Part shown: positions 47,480-57,723 of the stretch, piece by piece
Layout: each line of letters starts with the position of its first letter
How positions within the stretch are numbered: position 1 is the stretch's first letter
Source of the DNA: Candidatus Fredericiella danica
Lineage (GTDB): Bacteria > Chloroflexota > Anaerolineae > Caldilineales > Caldilineaceae
Length of the DNA stretch: 64,000 bases
Direction: 5' to 3'
Assembly: GCA_016713335.1 (NCBI GenBank)
Contig: JADJPH010000006.1
Coordinates: 62,001 to 126,000 of the forward strand
Program-made: the position numbers and the translations under genes
The notes under the pieces: model-generated
Told to the model about the DNA's origin: nothing
The model's input: the letters and a program-made list of their open reading frames with translations, nothing else
Database searches by the model: none

Positions 47480-48898
47480 CTACTCCACCCCATAGGTGGC
47501 ATCCAAATACGCCAGCATAATATCACTGAGCATGGCCTGCCCGTCGAGCGTGGCGGACAAACCGTAAACCGCTCCGCTTTGCGGATATTCCTGCTGCGGA
47601 TCGCGCGCATAGGCGACGGCTGTGCGCAGGTCTTCCACAAAGCGCTCAGCCACTCCCGGTTGCGTCTGCGGCAGCGTGATGCAGAAGTGGATGCCCGGCG
47701 GCAGTTGCAGCCCGTTCATCCGCCACCCCCTGCCGATCAAATAGTCGTTCACATGGAAGATATCCACCTCATCGGACATCATCCCAATTAGGAATGTCGT
47801 CTTCCCCGCAATCCGAATCTCCGGGATGCTGGCAATCCCCGCCCGGATCCGATCCGCCGTGTTCATGATCGCCCTGGCCGCGGCCAGATAACCATCCTCC
47901 CCCATCGCCACCATCGCCGCCCATGTCGCCGCCGCCAACCCACCGGAACGGCTGCCCTGAAAGGTGGGTGAGGCATACAGTCCCCCTGCCCAATCCGGCG
48001 CCGTGAAGTACTGGAAGTGGCGCAGGTGCTCATTGCGCAGGAGGATCACAGAGGTGCCTTTAAGCGCATAGCCGTATTTGTGGGTGTCGCAGGAGATGGA
48101 GGTGACGCCCGGTTGCCGGAAATCAAAGATGGGGACATCATAACCAAGACGCTCGACCCACGGGAGTAGAAACCCGCCCAGACAACCATCAACGTGCAGG
48201 CCCAGATTGCGTGCGAGGGCCAGGTCCGACAGTCTGGCAATGGGATCAATTGTGCCGTACGCATAGTTGCCGGCCGAGCCCGCCAATGCAATGGTGTTGG
48301 GCGTGATCGCCGCCGCCATCGCATCGACATCTGCAACAAAATCCGCGGTCACGGGCGTCCGCACCAGCTTCAGCCCCAGGTAGTGTGCGCTCTTTTGAAA
48401 GGCCGTGTGAATCGTGGATGGCGCCACAATCTCGGGATGCTCGATGCCACGCTCACGCTGCGCCCACTCGCGGTAGACCAGCATGGCGTTAAAGATGCTC
48501 TCGCTCCCCCCTGAAGTGATGGCGCCGCAGACCTCATCCTTGGGATTGACCTCTTTCACGGCGTCGCCATGCAGCATCTTCGCCGTCATGGCGATGACTT
48601 CGCCTTCGAACTTGGTGCCGCTGGGACACATATCGCGTTGTAGCAGGTTTGCGTGTGCGTACAGCGCAAAAGCCCGATTCAAAAACGCATAGTGTTCGTG
48701 CCCACCATGATAAATCGTGCCGGAGACCTTGCCGCTTTCCCACTTGGAATCTTCCGCTGCCGCGGTCCGTTCCAAAAACGCCAATATCTCTGCCGGTTCC
48801 ACCCCATGTTCCGGAATCTGTGTATAGACCTTGAATTCATCTCGATACGGGTGCAGGTCGCCAAAAGGACCTGAGGATGCATCGTTATTACCGGACAT
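47480..48898 (-). CDS. PLP-dependent lyase, sphingosine-1-phosphate lyase/glutamate decarboxylase family
   Basis: This 472-residue enzyme belongs to the PLP-dependent group II decarboxylases and is closest in pattern to sphingosine-1-phosphate lyase. Marks are VSGTIYHGGHEHYAFLNRAF, AITSGGSESIFNAMLVYREW, HVDGCLGGFLLPW with the PLP-contacting Asp, and SCDTHKYGYALKG, where K274 is the Schiff-base lysine. Unlike the eukaryotic lyase there is no N-terminal membrane helix. It probably cleaves a phosphorylated long-chain base or a related amine; amino-acid decarboxylation is the alternative. It stands alone, with about 295 bases of repeat-containing DNA upstream. Confidence 0.88.
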   Translation of the reverse strand: MSGNNDASSGPFGDLHPYRDEFKVYTQIPEHGVEPAEILAFLERTAAAEDSKWESGKVSGTIYHGGHEHYAFLNRAFALYAHANLLQRDMCPSGTKFEGEVIAMTAKMLHGDAVKEVNPKDEVCGAITSGGSESIFNAMLVYREWAQRERGIEHPEIVAPSTIHTAFQKSAHYLGLKLVRTPVTADFVADVDAMAAAITPNTIALAGSAGNYAYGTIDPIARLSDLALARNLGLHVDGCLGGFLLPWVERLGYDVPIFDFRQPGVTSISCDTHKYGYALKGTSVILLRNEHLRHFQYFTAPDWAGGLYASPTFQGSRSGGLAAATWAAMVAMGEDGYLAAARAIMNTADRIRAGIASIPEIRIAGKTTFLIGMMSDEVDIFHVNDYLIGRGWRMNGLQLPPGIHFCITLPQTQPGVAERFVEDLRTAVAYARDPQQEYPQSGAVYGLSATLDGQAMLSDIMLAYLDATYGVE

Positions 48899-48919
48899 AC
48901 TGGGGCTCCTATGGTTTGT

Positions 48920-48945
48920 AATTCGTACTCGTATCTCGTAATCCG
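48920..48945. repeat. TACGAGATACGAG-type repeat, short copy 3
   Basis: ATTCGTACTCGTATCTCGTA, just upstream of the S1P-lyase-like gene, is a short fragment of the same family as the elements at 8577, 31166 and 57575. Confidence 0.5.
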
Positions 48946-49070
48946 CCCGCCCACACTACAACGGACTTCGGACCGGAACGGATTGAATCATGCTTGCCGG
49001 TGCGTTGCGCTGGCCGCGCGTTTGACTGGGGCGGGTCGTCCTTCGTGGCTGAGTGAATTCGCCGCCACGT

Positions 49071-49195
49071 CCTGCGGCTACAAGCCGCAGGTACGGTTGT
49101 CTCCTGTCTCCTTGTCTCCTTGTCCTTGTCTCCCTGTCTCCCTGTCTCCTTGTCTCCTTGTCTCCTTGTCTCCCTGTCTCTTTGTCTCTTTGTCT
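49071..49195. repeat. Hairpin plus TTGTCTCC minisatellite
   Basis: A perfect 8-bp hairpin CCTGCGGC-tacaa-GCCGCAGG (49071-49091) is followed by about 99 bases of an imperfect eight-base tandem repeat, TTGTCTCC/CTGTCTCC, ending at the stop codon of the sugar kinase. On the minus strand this is a long GACAAGGAGACAAGG purine run transcribed right after the kinase. Copy number is likely to vary. Confidence 0.8.
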
Positions 49196-50780
49196 ACCCA
49201 TACACCCCCCGATTCGCCTTAAACGCCGCCTGAAATCGCTCAAACTGCCGGCTATACAACGCATGTCGCGCGGGATCGGGTTGGTAGACCTGCGCGATCG
49301 GGACGAGCTTCGGGATCTCGGCAAAGGTCAGCAGGCCGAGGCGCTGCAACGCCAAAAAAGCCGCACCGCGCACATTGGCATTGCGCGGATCGGCCAGTTG
49401 ATGGATCGGAATGCCACACACATCGGCCATCACCTGGGCCCAGAAATCGGAAAGCGCGCCGCCACCGCCGAGCCGCAGGTGGTCAAACTGCCTGCCCACC
49501 AACTTCTGCGACGGCCCCAGCAGCCAGCGCCAGTTCATGGCGATGCCCTCAAAGACCGACCGCACCAGGGCTGCCCGCGTCGTCTTGTGCGAAAGCCCCA
49601 GGAAACCACCCCGCATCGCCGGTTCCTCGCTCGGCGCCAACGAGCCGTTGAACCAGGGCATGAAGAGCACCCCCTCACTGCCCGGCGGCGCCTGGCCGGC
49701 CAGTTCAGCCGCCAGTGAGAACCTGTCGGCCGGCAACGCCGACGCGGCTACCGCGTCGACCGCCAGCGGATCCATGCCGTACACGAGGTTGTTGAGGAAG
49801 GACTCCAGCACCTTACCCGTGTTCCCCAACTCTGCCAACAGCAGATAGCGGTCCGGCAACGGGCTTGGAATTGAAGTCAGCAAGTGGGTGAGGTCGCTCT
49901 TCTTGCTGGCCAGATGTGTGGCGAGAAAGCCCGACGTGCCCAGCACGGCCACGGCCTCGCCATCGGCGATCGCACCCGCACCGATGGCCGCCGAATGATT
50001 GTCGTTCGAGGCGACGATAACAACCGCACCGGATGCAATCCCGAGGTCGGCGGCAACTTCCGGTAGCACCGTCCCATGAACGGCATCGTTCGGCAGCAGG
50101 TCAGGTAGTTTGGCAGGGTCAACACCACTCACCTGGACCAGCCAGGGGTCGTATTCCGTCGTTGCCCTGCGGTTGTCGGTCATCAAGAACGGCAATGCCG
50201 TAATTTGCGATGCGGCGCATTTGCCGGTGAGCCGCAAATTCAAATAGTCCATCGGCTCCAGAAACTTGTCCGTTTTCCGGTAGATCTCAGGCCGTTCATT
50301 TTTGATATAGAGCATGTGCCCAAGCGAGTCGACTCCCGACAGGGTGGGCGGCAGCCCCACCTTCGTGATCCACCGGTACAGTTTATAAGCGCCGTAGCCC
50401 TGGATGCTGGGAAAACCCTGGGCGATCTTGCGGTTGTATGGACCGCCACGCGTATCTAGCCAGTGGATGGCGTTCATCACCGGCTCACCGTTGGCATCCA
50501 CCGGCACAACCACCGCCCATTGGCTTGTGCACGACACCGCCGTAATCGCTGTAGGCGGGACCCCAGCCGCAGCCACAACCCGCTTCGTCGCCTGTCGCAC
50601 CGCCGCCCACCATTCGTGCGGATCCTGCTCGGCGCCGCCATCAGGCAGTAAGTGGATCGCACAGCGTTCGACGGCACTGGCAACCACTACCCCGTTATCA
50701 TCGACAAGCCCAACTTTAGGACCGCCCGATCCAAGATCGATGGCGAGGACATACGTTTGCGCAGTTGCAGGTTGACTCAT
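49194..50780 (-). CDS. FGGY-family carbohydrate kinase (xylulokinase-like)
   Basis: This 528-residue two-domain sugar kinase starts with the ATP-fold strand YVLAIDLGSGGPKVGLVDD. It continues with CTSQWAVVVPVD, HWLDTRGGPYNR, the FGGY-region substrate loop (ASNDNHSAAIGAGAIADGEA) and the C-terminal signature RLGGGGALSDFWAQVMADV. It phosphorylates a ketopentose or polyol; xylulose is the default for this subgroup but is not proven. The ATG at 50780 is chosen because an N-terminal extension to 50831 has no family match. It diverges from the giant surface-protein gene. Confidence 0.87.
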   Translation of the reverse strand: MSQPATAQTYVLAIDLGSGGPKVGLVDDNGVVVASAVERCAIHLLPDGGAEQDPHEWWAAVRQATKRVVAAAGVPPTAITAVSCTSQWAVVVPVDANGEPVMNAIHWLDTRGGPYNRKIAQGFPSIQGYGAYKLYRWITKVGLPPTLSGVDSLGHMLYIKNERPEIYRKTDKFLEPMDYLNLRLTGKCAASQITALPFLMTDNRRATTEYDPWLVQVSGVDPAKLPDLLPNDAVHGTVLPEVAADLGIASGAVVIVASNDNHSAAIGAGAIADGEAVAVLGTSGFLATHLASKKSDLTHLLTSIPSPLPDRYLLLAELGNTGKVLESFLNNLVYGMDPLAVDAVAASALPADRFSLAAELAGQAPPGSEGVLFMPWFNGSLAPSEEPAMRGGFLGLSHKTTRAALVRSVFEGIAMNWRWLLGPSQKLVGRQFDHLRLGGGGALSDFWAQVMADVCGIPIHQLADPRNANVRGAAFLALQRLGLLTFAEIPKLVPIAQVYQPDPARHALYSRQFERFQAAFKANRGVYG

Positions 50781-50956
50781 GGCGCAGCCAGTTTTGCATG
50801 CAAAGTGATCACCGGCAAAGGTCACCCCCACCGGCGCGTGGATGCTGTGATAACGGCGACAAACTGCCAGGCTGGGTTGCTGCGCACAGCGTATACTGCA
50901 CGCTTTTCCCTGTCAATGCGGTTGAATCCGTCACCACAGAGCCAAAACCTTACATC

Positions 50957-50985
50957 TTGACATGTAATTCCTGCTGCAGTAAGCT
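50957..50985 (+). promoter_or_regulatory. Candidate promoter for the giant surface-protein gene
   Basis: A perfect TTGACA (50957-50962) is 17 bases from a weak TAAGCT (50980-50985), giving a leader of about 120 bases. A short palindrome, TTACAT (50950-50955) with ATGTAA (50962-50967), overlaps the -35 box. The rest of the 334-base gap 50781-51114 between the divergent kinase and surface protein shows nothing else I can support. Confidence 0.4.
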
Positions 50986-51114
50986 TACCGTAATGTTTCC
51001 GCGGGCGTTCCGGTCTCTCTCGGTTGCGTCCCCTACCCTTGAACCTTCTCATCCAAACAACTCATGCCCACCTCAATACGTCTTCGCATGCCGGCATTGT
51101 CTTAGGAGATTTCA

Positions 51115-54100
51115 ATGGCTATGCAACGGTCGACCCTCCGCTTGATTGTGACAGTGGTCTCCATCTGCCTGTTTTTCGCCGCCGTCATCGGCGCACTTGC
51201 GGTGACCCCCGCCCATGCCCAGGAACCACCACCCCCACCACCCGATGCCGCCTTTGCTCCCGCCAGCCCGGACGCCATTTCGTTCACCGCTGCGGTGAAT
51301 CCAATTGTGGCAAACGGCCTGGGCAAAAGCAATGCAGCGTGGGGCGACTATGACAACGACGGCTATCTCGATCTGCTCCTGAACGGTTGCCTCCCCAACG
51401 CGAATATTTGCAACGTACCGTTTCACCGCGTCTACCACAACAACGCCGGCGCCGGGTTTACCCTCGCCTACACCCTCCCCGAGACGGGCGGCACACTCGG
51501 CCGCGGGGCCTGGGGCGACTATGACAACGATGGCGACCTGGACATCCTCCTGGCGGGCTGGGCCAACGGCGCCAACGCCCTCCAGGTCTTCCAGAACACA
51601 GGCAGCGGCTTCACCTTACTCCAGACCTTTGAACAAACCAACGCCTATAGCATGGCCTGGGGCGACTACAATAACGACGGCCATCTCGACATCCTCATGG
51701 GGGACGGGTCAACATTGCGCCGGGCATCTGGGTCTATCGCAATACGGGCATCGGCTTTACGCAGGCCGTGACCGTCACCACCGGCGATGCTACCTATGAC
51801 GTGGCCTGGGGCGACTACGATAGTGATGGATTCCTGGACGTGCTCAGCACCGCCGAGGATTACCCGACCGGGGGCGCCGGCGTCTATCGCAACAACGGCA
51901 TTGACTTCACCCGCACCTACACCCTCCCCAGTTGGTTTGGGGCATCGGCCGCCTGGGGGGACTATGACAACGATGGTCGCCTCGACATTCTCTTCTCGGG
52001 TCAAGAACCCGCCGCCCCGAGGGCGCTGGTGCTGCGCAACACCGGGGCGACCTTTACCACGGCCTACGACCTTGTGGGGCTAGCCCAGGGGAGCGCCGCC
52101 TGGGGTGACTATGATAGCGATGGCAAGCTGGATATCCTCCTCACCGGGATGGACGACATCTACGTCGCCGGCGTGAAACTCTATCGGAACACCGGCAGCG
52201 GCTTCACCGCCACATCCTATGGCTTAACCGGCGCGGTCAACGGTGACGCGGCCTGGGGTGACTACAACAATGACGGCCGATTGGACATCGCATTGACCGG
52301 CTGCATCGATACCAATTGCACGAATCCAGTCTCGAAAATCTATCAAAACAACGGCGCCACGCCAAACACGCCCACCGCCCCCACCAACTTGCGCAGTTCT
52401 TTCAATGGCAGCCAGGTGACCCTGCAATGGAGCGCCGCCACGGATGGCGCAACGCCCGCGGCGGGGTTGAACTACAATCTCTATCTCACACCTACGACAG
52501 GTTCTCCCTTGCTTGTCTCCCCCATGTCGAATCCCGTTTCCGGCTACCGGCGCCTGCCTGCACTGGGCAATGCGCAACAACGGTTGGTCTATACGGCGCC
52601 ACTCGCTGCCGAAGGTGGTTATGCATGGAGTGTGCAAGCGGTCGACACGGCGTGGGCCGGCGGCGCCTGGGCACCGACAAGCAGTTTCCAGATTGGCTGC
52701 GTCAAGAACACAAATGACAGCGGACCTGGTTCGTTGCGCCAAACAGTGGCCGACACCGAAGCTGGCGCTACGATCTGCTTTGACCCCAGCCTCTCAGGCA
52801 AGACAATCGCCCTGACCACTGCGATTCAACTCAACAAGTCGGTCACAATCAGTGGCACCGTGCCGATCACGATCAGCGGCAGCAACACAACTCGAATCTT
52901 TGAGGTTGGAGTTCGAAGTGTGGTCTCTCTCTATGGCCTGACCATCCGCAACGGAGCCGCAAGCAAAACGAGCGGTGGCGGCATTTCGAACATGGGAACG
53001 TTGAAGATCGAGCGCTGCACCATACTTTACAACACCGCAGACTTTGGCGCCGGCATCTATAGCAATGGCGATTTGACGATCGACCAAAGCACCATTTTGA
53101 GCAACACGGCAAGGGAGGGCGGAGCCATCCATGCCGGCGGGCCGATGACAGTGCGCAACAGCACCCTGGCCCACAATCGCGCGACGCACGATGTCACAGG
53201 TGTACTGGAGACGGTTGGTGCATCTGTTCGCCTTTCCGCCCAGTTCGGCTTTGCCACCGTCTGCCTCCTTGCGGTGGTTTGGCCCGCCAGTCGACGGCGC
53301 GCGCGGCTCTATCTGCGCGGTGCGGCATTCCTTTTGGGCGTTGCAATCTTGCCAACCGCATGTTTCTCGACCGATAACACTGCAGCAGGCGGCGCCATCC
53401 ACTTCGTTCCCAATAAAGCAATCCGCACGTTCACACTCAGCTTCAACACATTCGCCCACAACAGCGCCGAGAACGGAGGTGGGGCAATCTACTATGCTGG
53501 TCTCTCAGAAGACTCGCATCTGATAGGCAACGTCTTCAGCCAGAACATTGCCTCAGGCAGCGGCAATTGCAGCGGCAAGCCTTTGACGTCACAGGGCGGG
53601 AATGTCTCGTCAGATAATTCCTGCGGGTTCGCCCAGGCCGACGATCGCAACAACATGGGCGCCCAGGTAGGGTCGATTCTTCCAAATGGGACCGTTCCCC
53701 TGCTCCCAACCAGCATTGCCATCGGCAACGTCACTGCAAACTGCCCGGCAACCGACCAACTGGGCCAACCACGCGCCACCCCTTGCGACGCCGGCGCTCT
53801 GAACTTCAGTGGCGCACCCAACGCCCAATTGCAGGTCATGCTGCGCGCCACACGCGACCGGGCAAACCAGGGGCAAACGCTTACCTTCTCTACGACGGTG
53901 CTCAACAGTGGCCCCGTCAATGCCAGCAATGTGACGGTTCGGCTGGCGCTGCCGGCAGGACTGGCGCATGCGGGTACACCTACCTGGAGCGGTGGAACCT
54001 GCGCATGGAGCGCACCGAACCTGACCTGTTCAAGCGCGCTGCCGCGCATCAATCAGTTGATGCTTTACGTGCCGGCGCAAGTGACCACACACGACATTGG

Positions 54101-56621
54101 CGCCCTCGCTGTAGTAGCCAGCGCGTCGGCAAACGGTATGGCTACGCCCGCCACGGGCGGCTTCCAACTGATGACCCAGAGCAACGCGTCTGGAACAACT
54201 TGCGATGTAGGCACTGGTTGGCCCTATGCAACCATCCAGGCTGCGGTCGAGGCTGCTGCACCGGGCGGAGCGATCAAAGTCTGCGATGGCACATACTATG
54301 AGTCGATTCAGATTAGCAAGTCGATCACCATCACCGGCCTGTATGGCGCCAACTTCACAATTGTCGACGGCAATCGGCAGGGCCGCGTCTTTGACGTGGC
54401 GCGTGGCGTAACTGTCAGCCTGGTGGGGCTGACCATTCGAAATGGCAATGCCGGCGATTATTACGACTTCGGCGGCGGTGTCAGAAATTTGGGCATCCTC
54501 ACGGTCAACCGCAGCATTCTCACCGGCAACACGGCCGGCAGGGGCGGTGGCATTTTCAATACCGGGGCGTTGACCGTCAGCCAATCCTCTTTCCTCGGCA
54601 ACAACGGTCTAAGCCTGGCCGGTGCAATCGAAAACAGCGGCTCCGCCACACTTGCGGTCACTGACAGTGTCTTCAGCGGCAATAGCGCTGACGGCGCCGG
54701 CGGTGGCATTCATAACTACGGCTCGGCTCGCATCACGCACAGCACCTTCAGCAACAATCGTGCCTTTACAGCCGGCGGCGCGATTGCCAACGAACAGAAT
54801 CCGCTCGTCATTGAGAACAGCATCCTCAGCGACAACACTGCGCGCTCCGGTAATGGCGCCATCAATACTTACCGCGGCGCGATCACGGTCACCAACAGTG
54901 TGCTCCAAACAGGCACACCCATTGGTGCGGGTAGCAATAACCGGTTCGCAGATCCCCTGTTTGTCCGCAACCCAGGTAACCACGGCAGCACGGACTTCGG
55001 TGACCTACACCTCTGGACATCATCGCCTGCCATTGGATTGCCGACCACATGCACCGGATTTGACCGTGATGGCACGGAGCGCAAGCGTCCATGTGCAGCC
55101 GGCGCCTATGAGTTAGTCACGGCACAGGCAATCGTCACGGCAGAGGCGACACAAGGCGCCGGCAGCCTGGCAGCACGAACCGTGACCACGTTTACAAATA
55201 CGCAAGGCATCGTGAAATTGGACATTCCCACGGGTGCGGTGACGCAAACCATCCAGCTCGCCTTCGCGCTCGGCCAGTTCACCGGCGGCGACGGCAGGCT
55301 GCAGAGTGTGGTCTTTACCCCTTACAATGCTACCGGCCAGCCACTGCCGGCGAACTTCGGCTTCCAGCAACCGCTCGTCGTCACCCTCGGCTACGATCCG
55401 GGACTTGTCACCCACGGGCTCGAGACCAACCTGCTGCCGATGCGCTTCGAACCGGTTGCCGGAGCATGGCTGCCCTTCACCGGCGTCGTCGCAGTGGACA
55501 AGGCCAACCGGACTGTCACCTTCGCCATACTCCAGGCCGGCGAATACGGCCTCTTTGCCAAGGCGCCCACCGCATATGCCGTGATCGGCGCCGTCACCCC
55601 CAGCGGGATCCAGAACCTGGGGGCGGGGCGCTCGTCACTTATACCTTGGTCGCCATCAACGGCAACCTGACGCCGCTCACGAATCTCGTGATGAACCATA
55701 CCATCCCCGCCGGCATCACCTTCATAGACTGGGTGCAGGCAAACGGCGCCACCCGCAACGGGAATGCCATCACCTGGAACATCGACACGCTTACCGGTGG
55801 CGGCATGCGCGCGGCCAGCTTCAGCGCCAGCGTCAACAACGATCCGCTCTTCTGGGGCATGCCCATTACCAGCACCGTCACACTCGCCGGCGCCGGGGGC
55901 GTCAACACGAGTGGCGAGGCCGCTATCAGCGTCAACGGTCCCACGACGCCGGTGACAGATAGCGTCACCACCCGGCCGAACACGCCCGTCAGCCTCTGGC
56001 CGCTCGCCAACGACATCAATCCCGATGGGAGCCCCCTCACCCTCGCCGCTGTTGGTGCGCCTGCCCATGGCACGGCCACCATTGCCGGCGACACCGTCAC
56101 TTACCCCCTTCGGAGGCTTTGAAGGGCAGCGACGCCTTTCCCCTACCGTCCAGGATGGCCAGTTCAGCGCGGCGGGTCTGATTCGGATCGAGGTGGCCAA
56201 ACTTGCCCATCTCAGCGTCAACAAGACCTTGGTACTCGGCGCCTGGCGCGGACAGGATCTGCCAGATGTCCCGCAGGGCAGCATCGTCACGTACGAGCTC
56301 AGCCTGATCAACGGCGCCGATGGCGAGATTGCCAGCAATGCCGTACTGACCGATGTAATCCCGGGGGGAGTACAATTTACGCAGTGGATCACACAGTCCG
56401 GGGCGACGCTCAACGGCAACACCATCCAGTGGAACGCCGGCGCCTTGCCGAAGAACTCGGTAGCCACAATCAGCTTCCGCGCCACAGTGATAGCGGCTCC
56501 TGGCAGCGTCATACCGAACACCGCCAGAGCAACGGCCGCCAATGCCATACCGTCGCTGGCGACGGCGACCGTCACCGTTGGTAACGGCTTTAAGGTGGTC
56601 ATGCCACAGGTTTTGAAATAG
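51115..56621 (+). CDS. Giant surface protein: VCBS repeats, beta-helix and DUF11-like modules (at least three frame breaks)
   Basis: Read as one gene, this is about 1,830 residues. A signal peptide (LIVTVVSICLFFAAVIGALA, cleavage near AHAQ) is followed by seven VCBS/FG-GAP calcium repeats with the motif AWGDYDNDGYLDLLL. Then come a fibronectin III-like segment, a CSLREA-like stretch (NTNDSGPGSLRQTVADTEAG), a right-handed beta-helix, DUF11-type Ig modules, a second beta-helix (ATIQAAVEAAAPGGAIKVCD) and further DUF11 repeats. It ends GNGFKVVMPQVLK. Breaks are at the G-run 51706-51708 (GDG-VNIAPG), at the G-run 55619-55623 (NLGGGALVTYTL) and around 56105-56150. The frame is open 51115-51771, 51768-55670, 55466-56122 and 56025-56621. 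A hydrophobic segment inside the first beta-helix (53190-53395) is unusual. A good ribosome site (AGGAGA) precedes the start. Likely a cell-surface adhesin or matrix protein. Confidence 0.8.
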
Positions 56622-56640
56622 GGGGTTACGCAGTGCTCTG

Positions 56641-56749
56641 ACAGAGGCGCATGTGACAATCAGAGCCGCGAACGTAAGCGAGCGGTTGGCATGGGGACGG
56701 ACAGAGGCGCACGTGACAATCAGAGCCGCGAACGTGAGCGAGCGGTTGG
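56641..56749. repeat. Two 49-base direct repeats 60 bases apart
   Basis: The block starting ACAGAGGCGCATGTGACAAT (56641-56689) recurs at 56701-56749 with two mismatches. It contains GCCGCGAACGTAAGCGAGCG, a partly palindromic core. The preceding GTGCTCTGACAGAGGCGC (56633-56650) also occurs at 44458-44475 in the first repeat array. Confidence 0.8.
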
Positions 56750-56782
56750 TGCTTGGTGGACGCGGCGGCGGGGGACGGGGGG

Positions 56783-56812
56783 ATCACCACCCTCACGGGA
56801 TGGTGCTCTGAC
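56783..56812. repeat. Inverted copy of the ACCATCC hairpin unit
   Basis: ATCACCACCCTCACGGGATG with GTGCTCTGAC is the reverse complement of the unit repeated at 43905-44218, and it lies directly after the giant surface-protein gene, as the first array lies after the secreted lipoprotein gene. Confidence 0.7.
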
Positions 56813-56829
56813 GGACGGAACGCCCATAC

Positions 56830-57581
56830 TCAGGGCATCTTCACGTACTCAGTAGGAACCTGCTGCACTTCTGCAGATTCCCCCCATAAACCCGCAACCA
56901 CTTTCGCAAACGCGCTGGTGTCACCACTTGTCCAAAAGCGCACGGTGCCAGTTGTGCTGCGCTCCGCCAGAAGTTCGCCCGCCTCCAATACATGATGCAA
57001 CTGCCGTGCAACCGGCGCACCCGTCTCCAGAATCGTCACCTCAGGCCCAACAACCTCTGCCACCACCGGCATCAAAAACGGATAGTGGGTGCACCCCAGC
57101 ACCAGGGTGTCGGCGCCGGCTGCCAACAGCGGCGCCGTATAACTTTCCACCAACGCACGCGTGCGTGGACTCTCCAGATCACAGGCTTCCACACACTCCA
57201 CAAGACCGGGACACGCCTGCGTCAACACGCTCACCGGCAACCCATACCGTCCCACCAACTGCGCAAAGGATTCGGGTTGCTGCGACGGCAGGCTTGAGCG
57301 CCGGCTCCACCCCCACGATCGGCAGCGCAAAGTGCGCACGCAGACTGCCGATCGCCGCCGCCGTCGCCGTATTGCACGCAACGACGATCGCCTTAGCACC
57401 GTGCGCAACCAGAAACTGCGTCAGCGCAAAGGCGCGGCCAACGACGAAGTCGTGTGTCTTGTCGCCATACGGCACATACGCCGAATCGGCCACATAGATC
57501 AGGTCTTCGTGCGGTAGTTCCGTCCGAATCGCGCAGCACCGACAGCCCCCCAACCCCAGAGTCAAAGATGCCGAGGGAGCG
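56830..57581 (-). pseudogene. murI: Glutamate racemase, broken (missing start, indel and internal deletion)
   Basis: Glutamate racemase makes D-glutamate for peptidoglycan. Both catalytic Cys motifs remain: VVACNTATAAAIG and LVLGCTHYPFLMPVV. However, the N-terminal LGIFDSGVGGLSVL reads in a different frame from the following IRTELPHEDLIYVADSAY. About 15-17 residues (the region usually reading RVGVLATxGTLAS) are missing between PAVAATR and ESFAQLVGRYG near 57270-57280, with a frame change. No start codon exists before the FDSGVGG frame, because a repeat element abuts it at about 57578. These are losses, not single-base slips, so this copy is probably dead; another murI is expected elsewhere in the genome. 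Confidence 0.8.
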
Positions 57582-57720
57582 TATTGCGTATCACGGTTCT
57601 CGTTATTCGTGTTGCGTATCACGTATTGCGTATTGCGTGTTCTGTGTTGCGTAATGAATACGGCATAATACATCATACGAGATACGAGACACGAGACACG
57701 CAACGCGAGACACGCAACTC
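57575..57720. repeat. TACGAGATACGAG-type repeat, long copy 4
   Basis: A 146-base element starts as GCGTATTGCGTATCACGGTT and ends in CATACGAGATACGAGACACG and CGCAACGCGAGACACGCAAC. The two halves are imperfect reverse complements, so the whole could fold into a long stem. It lies between the broken murI and the AddA-like gene and may have replaced the murI start. Confidence 0.7.
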
Positions 57721-57723
57721 CCC

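Noticed and set aside
49053..49718. Long plus-strand open frame opposite the sugar kinase
   Set aside because: It runs through the minisatellite and mirrors the kinase; no protein family pattern is visible.
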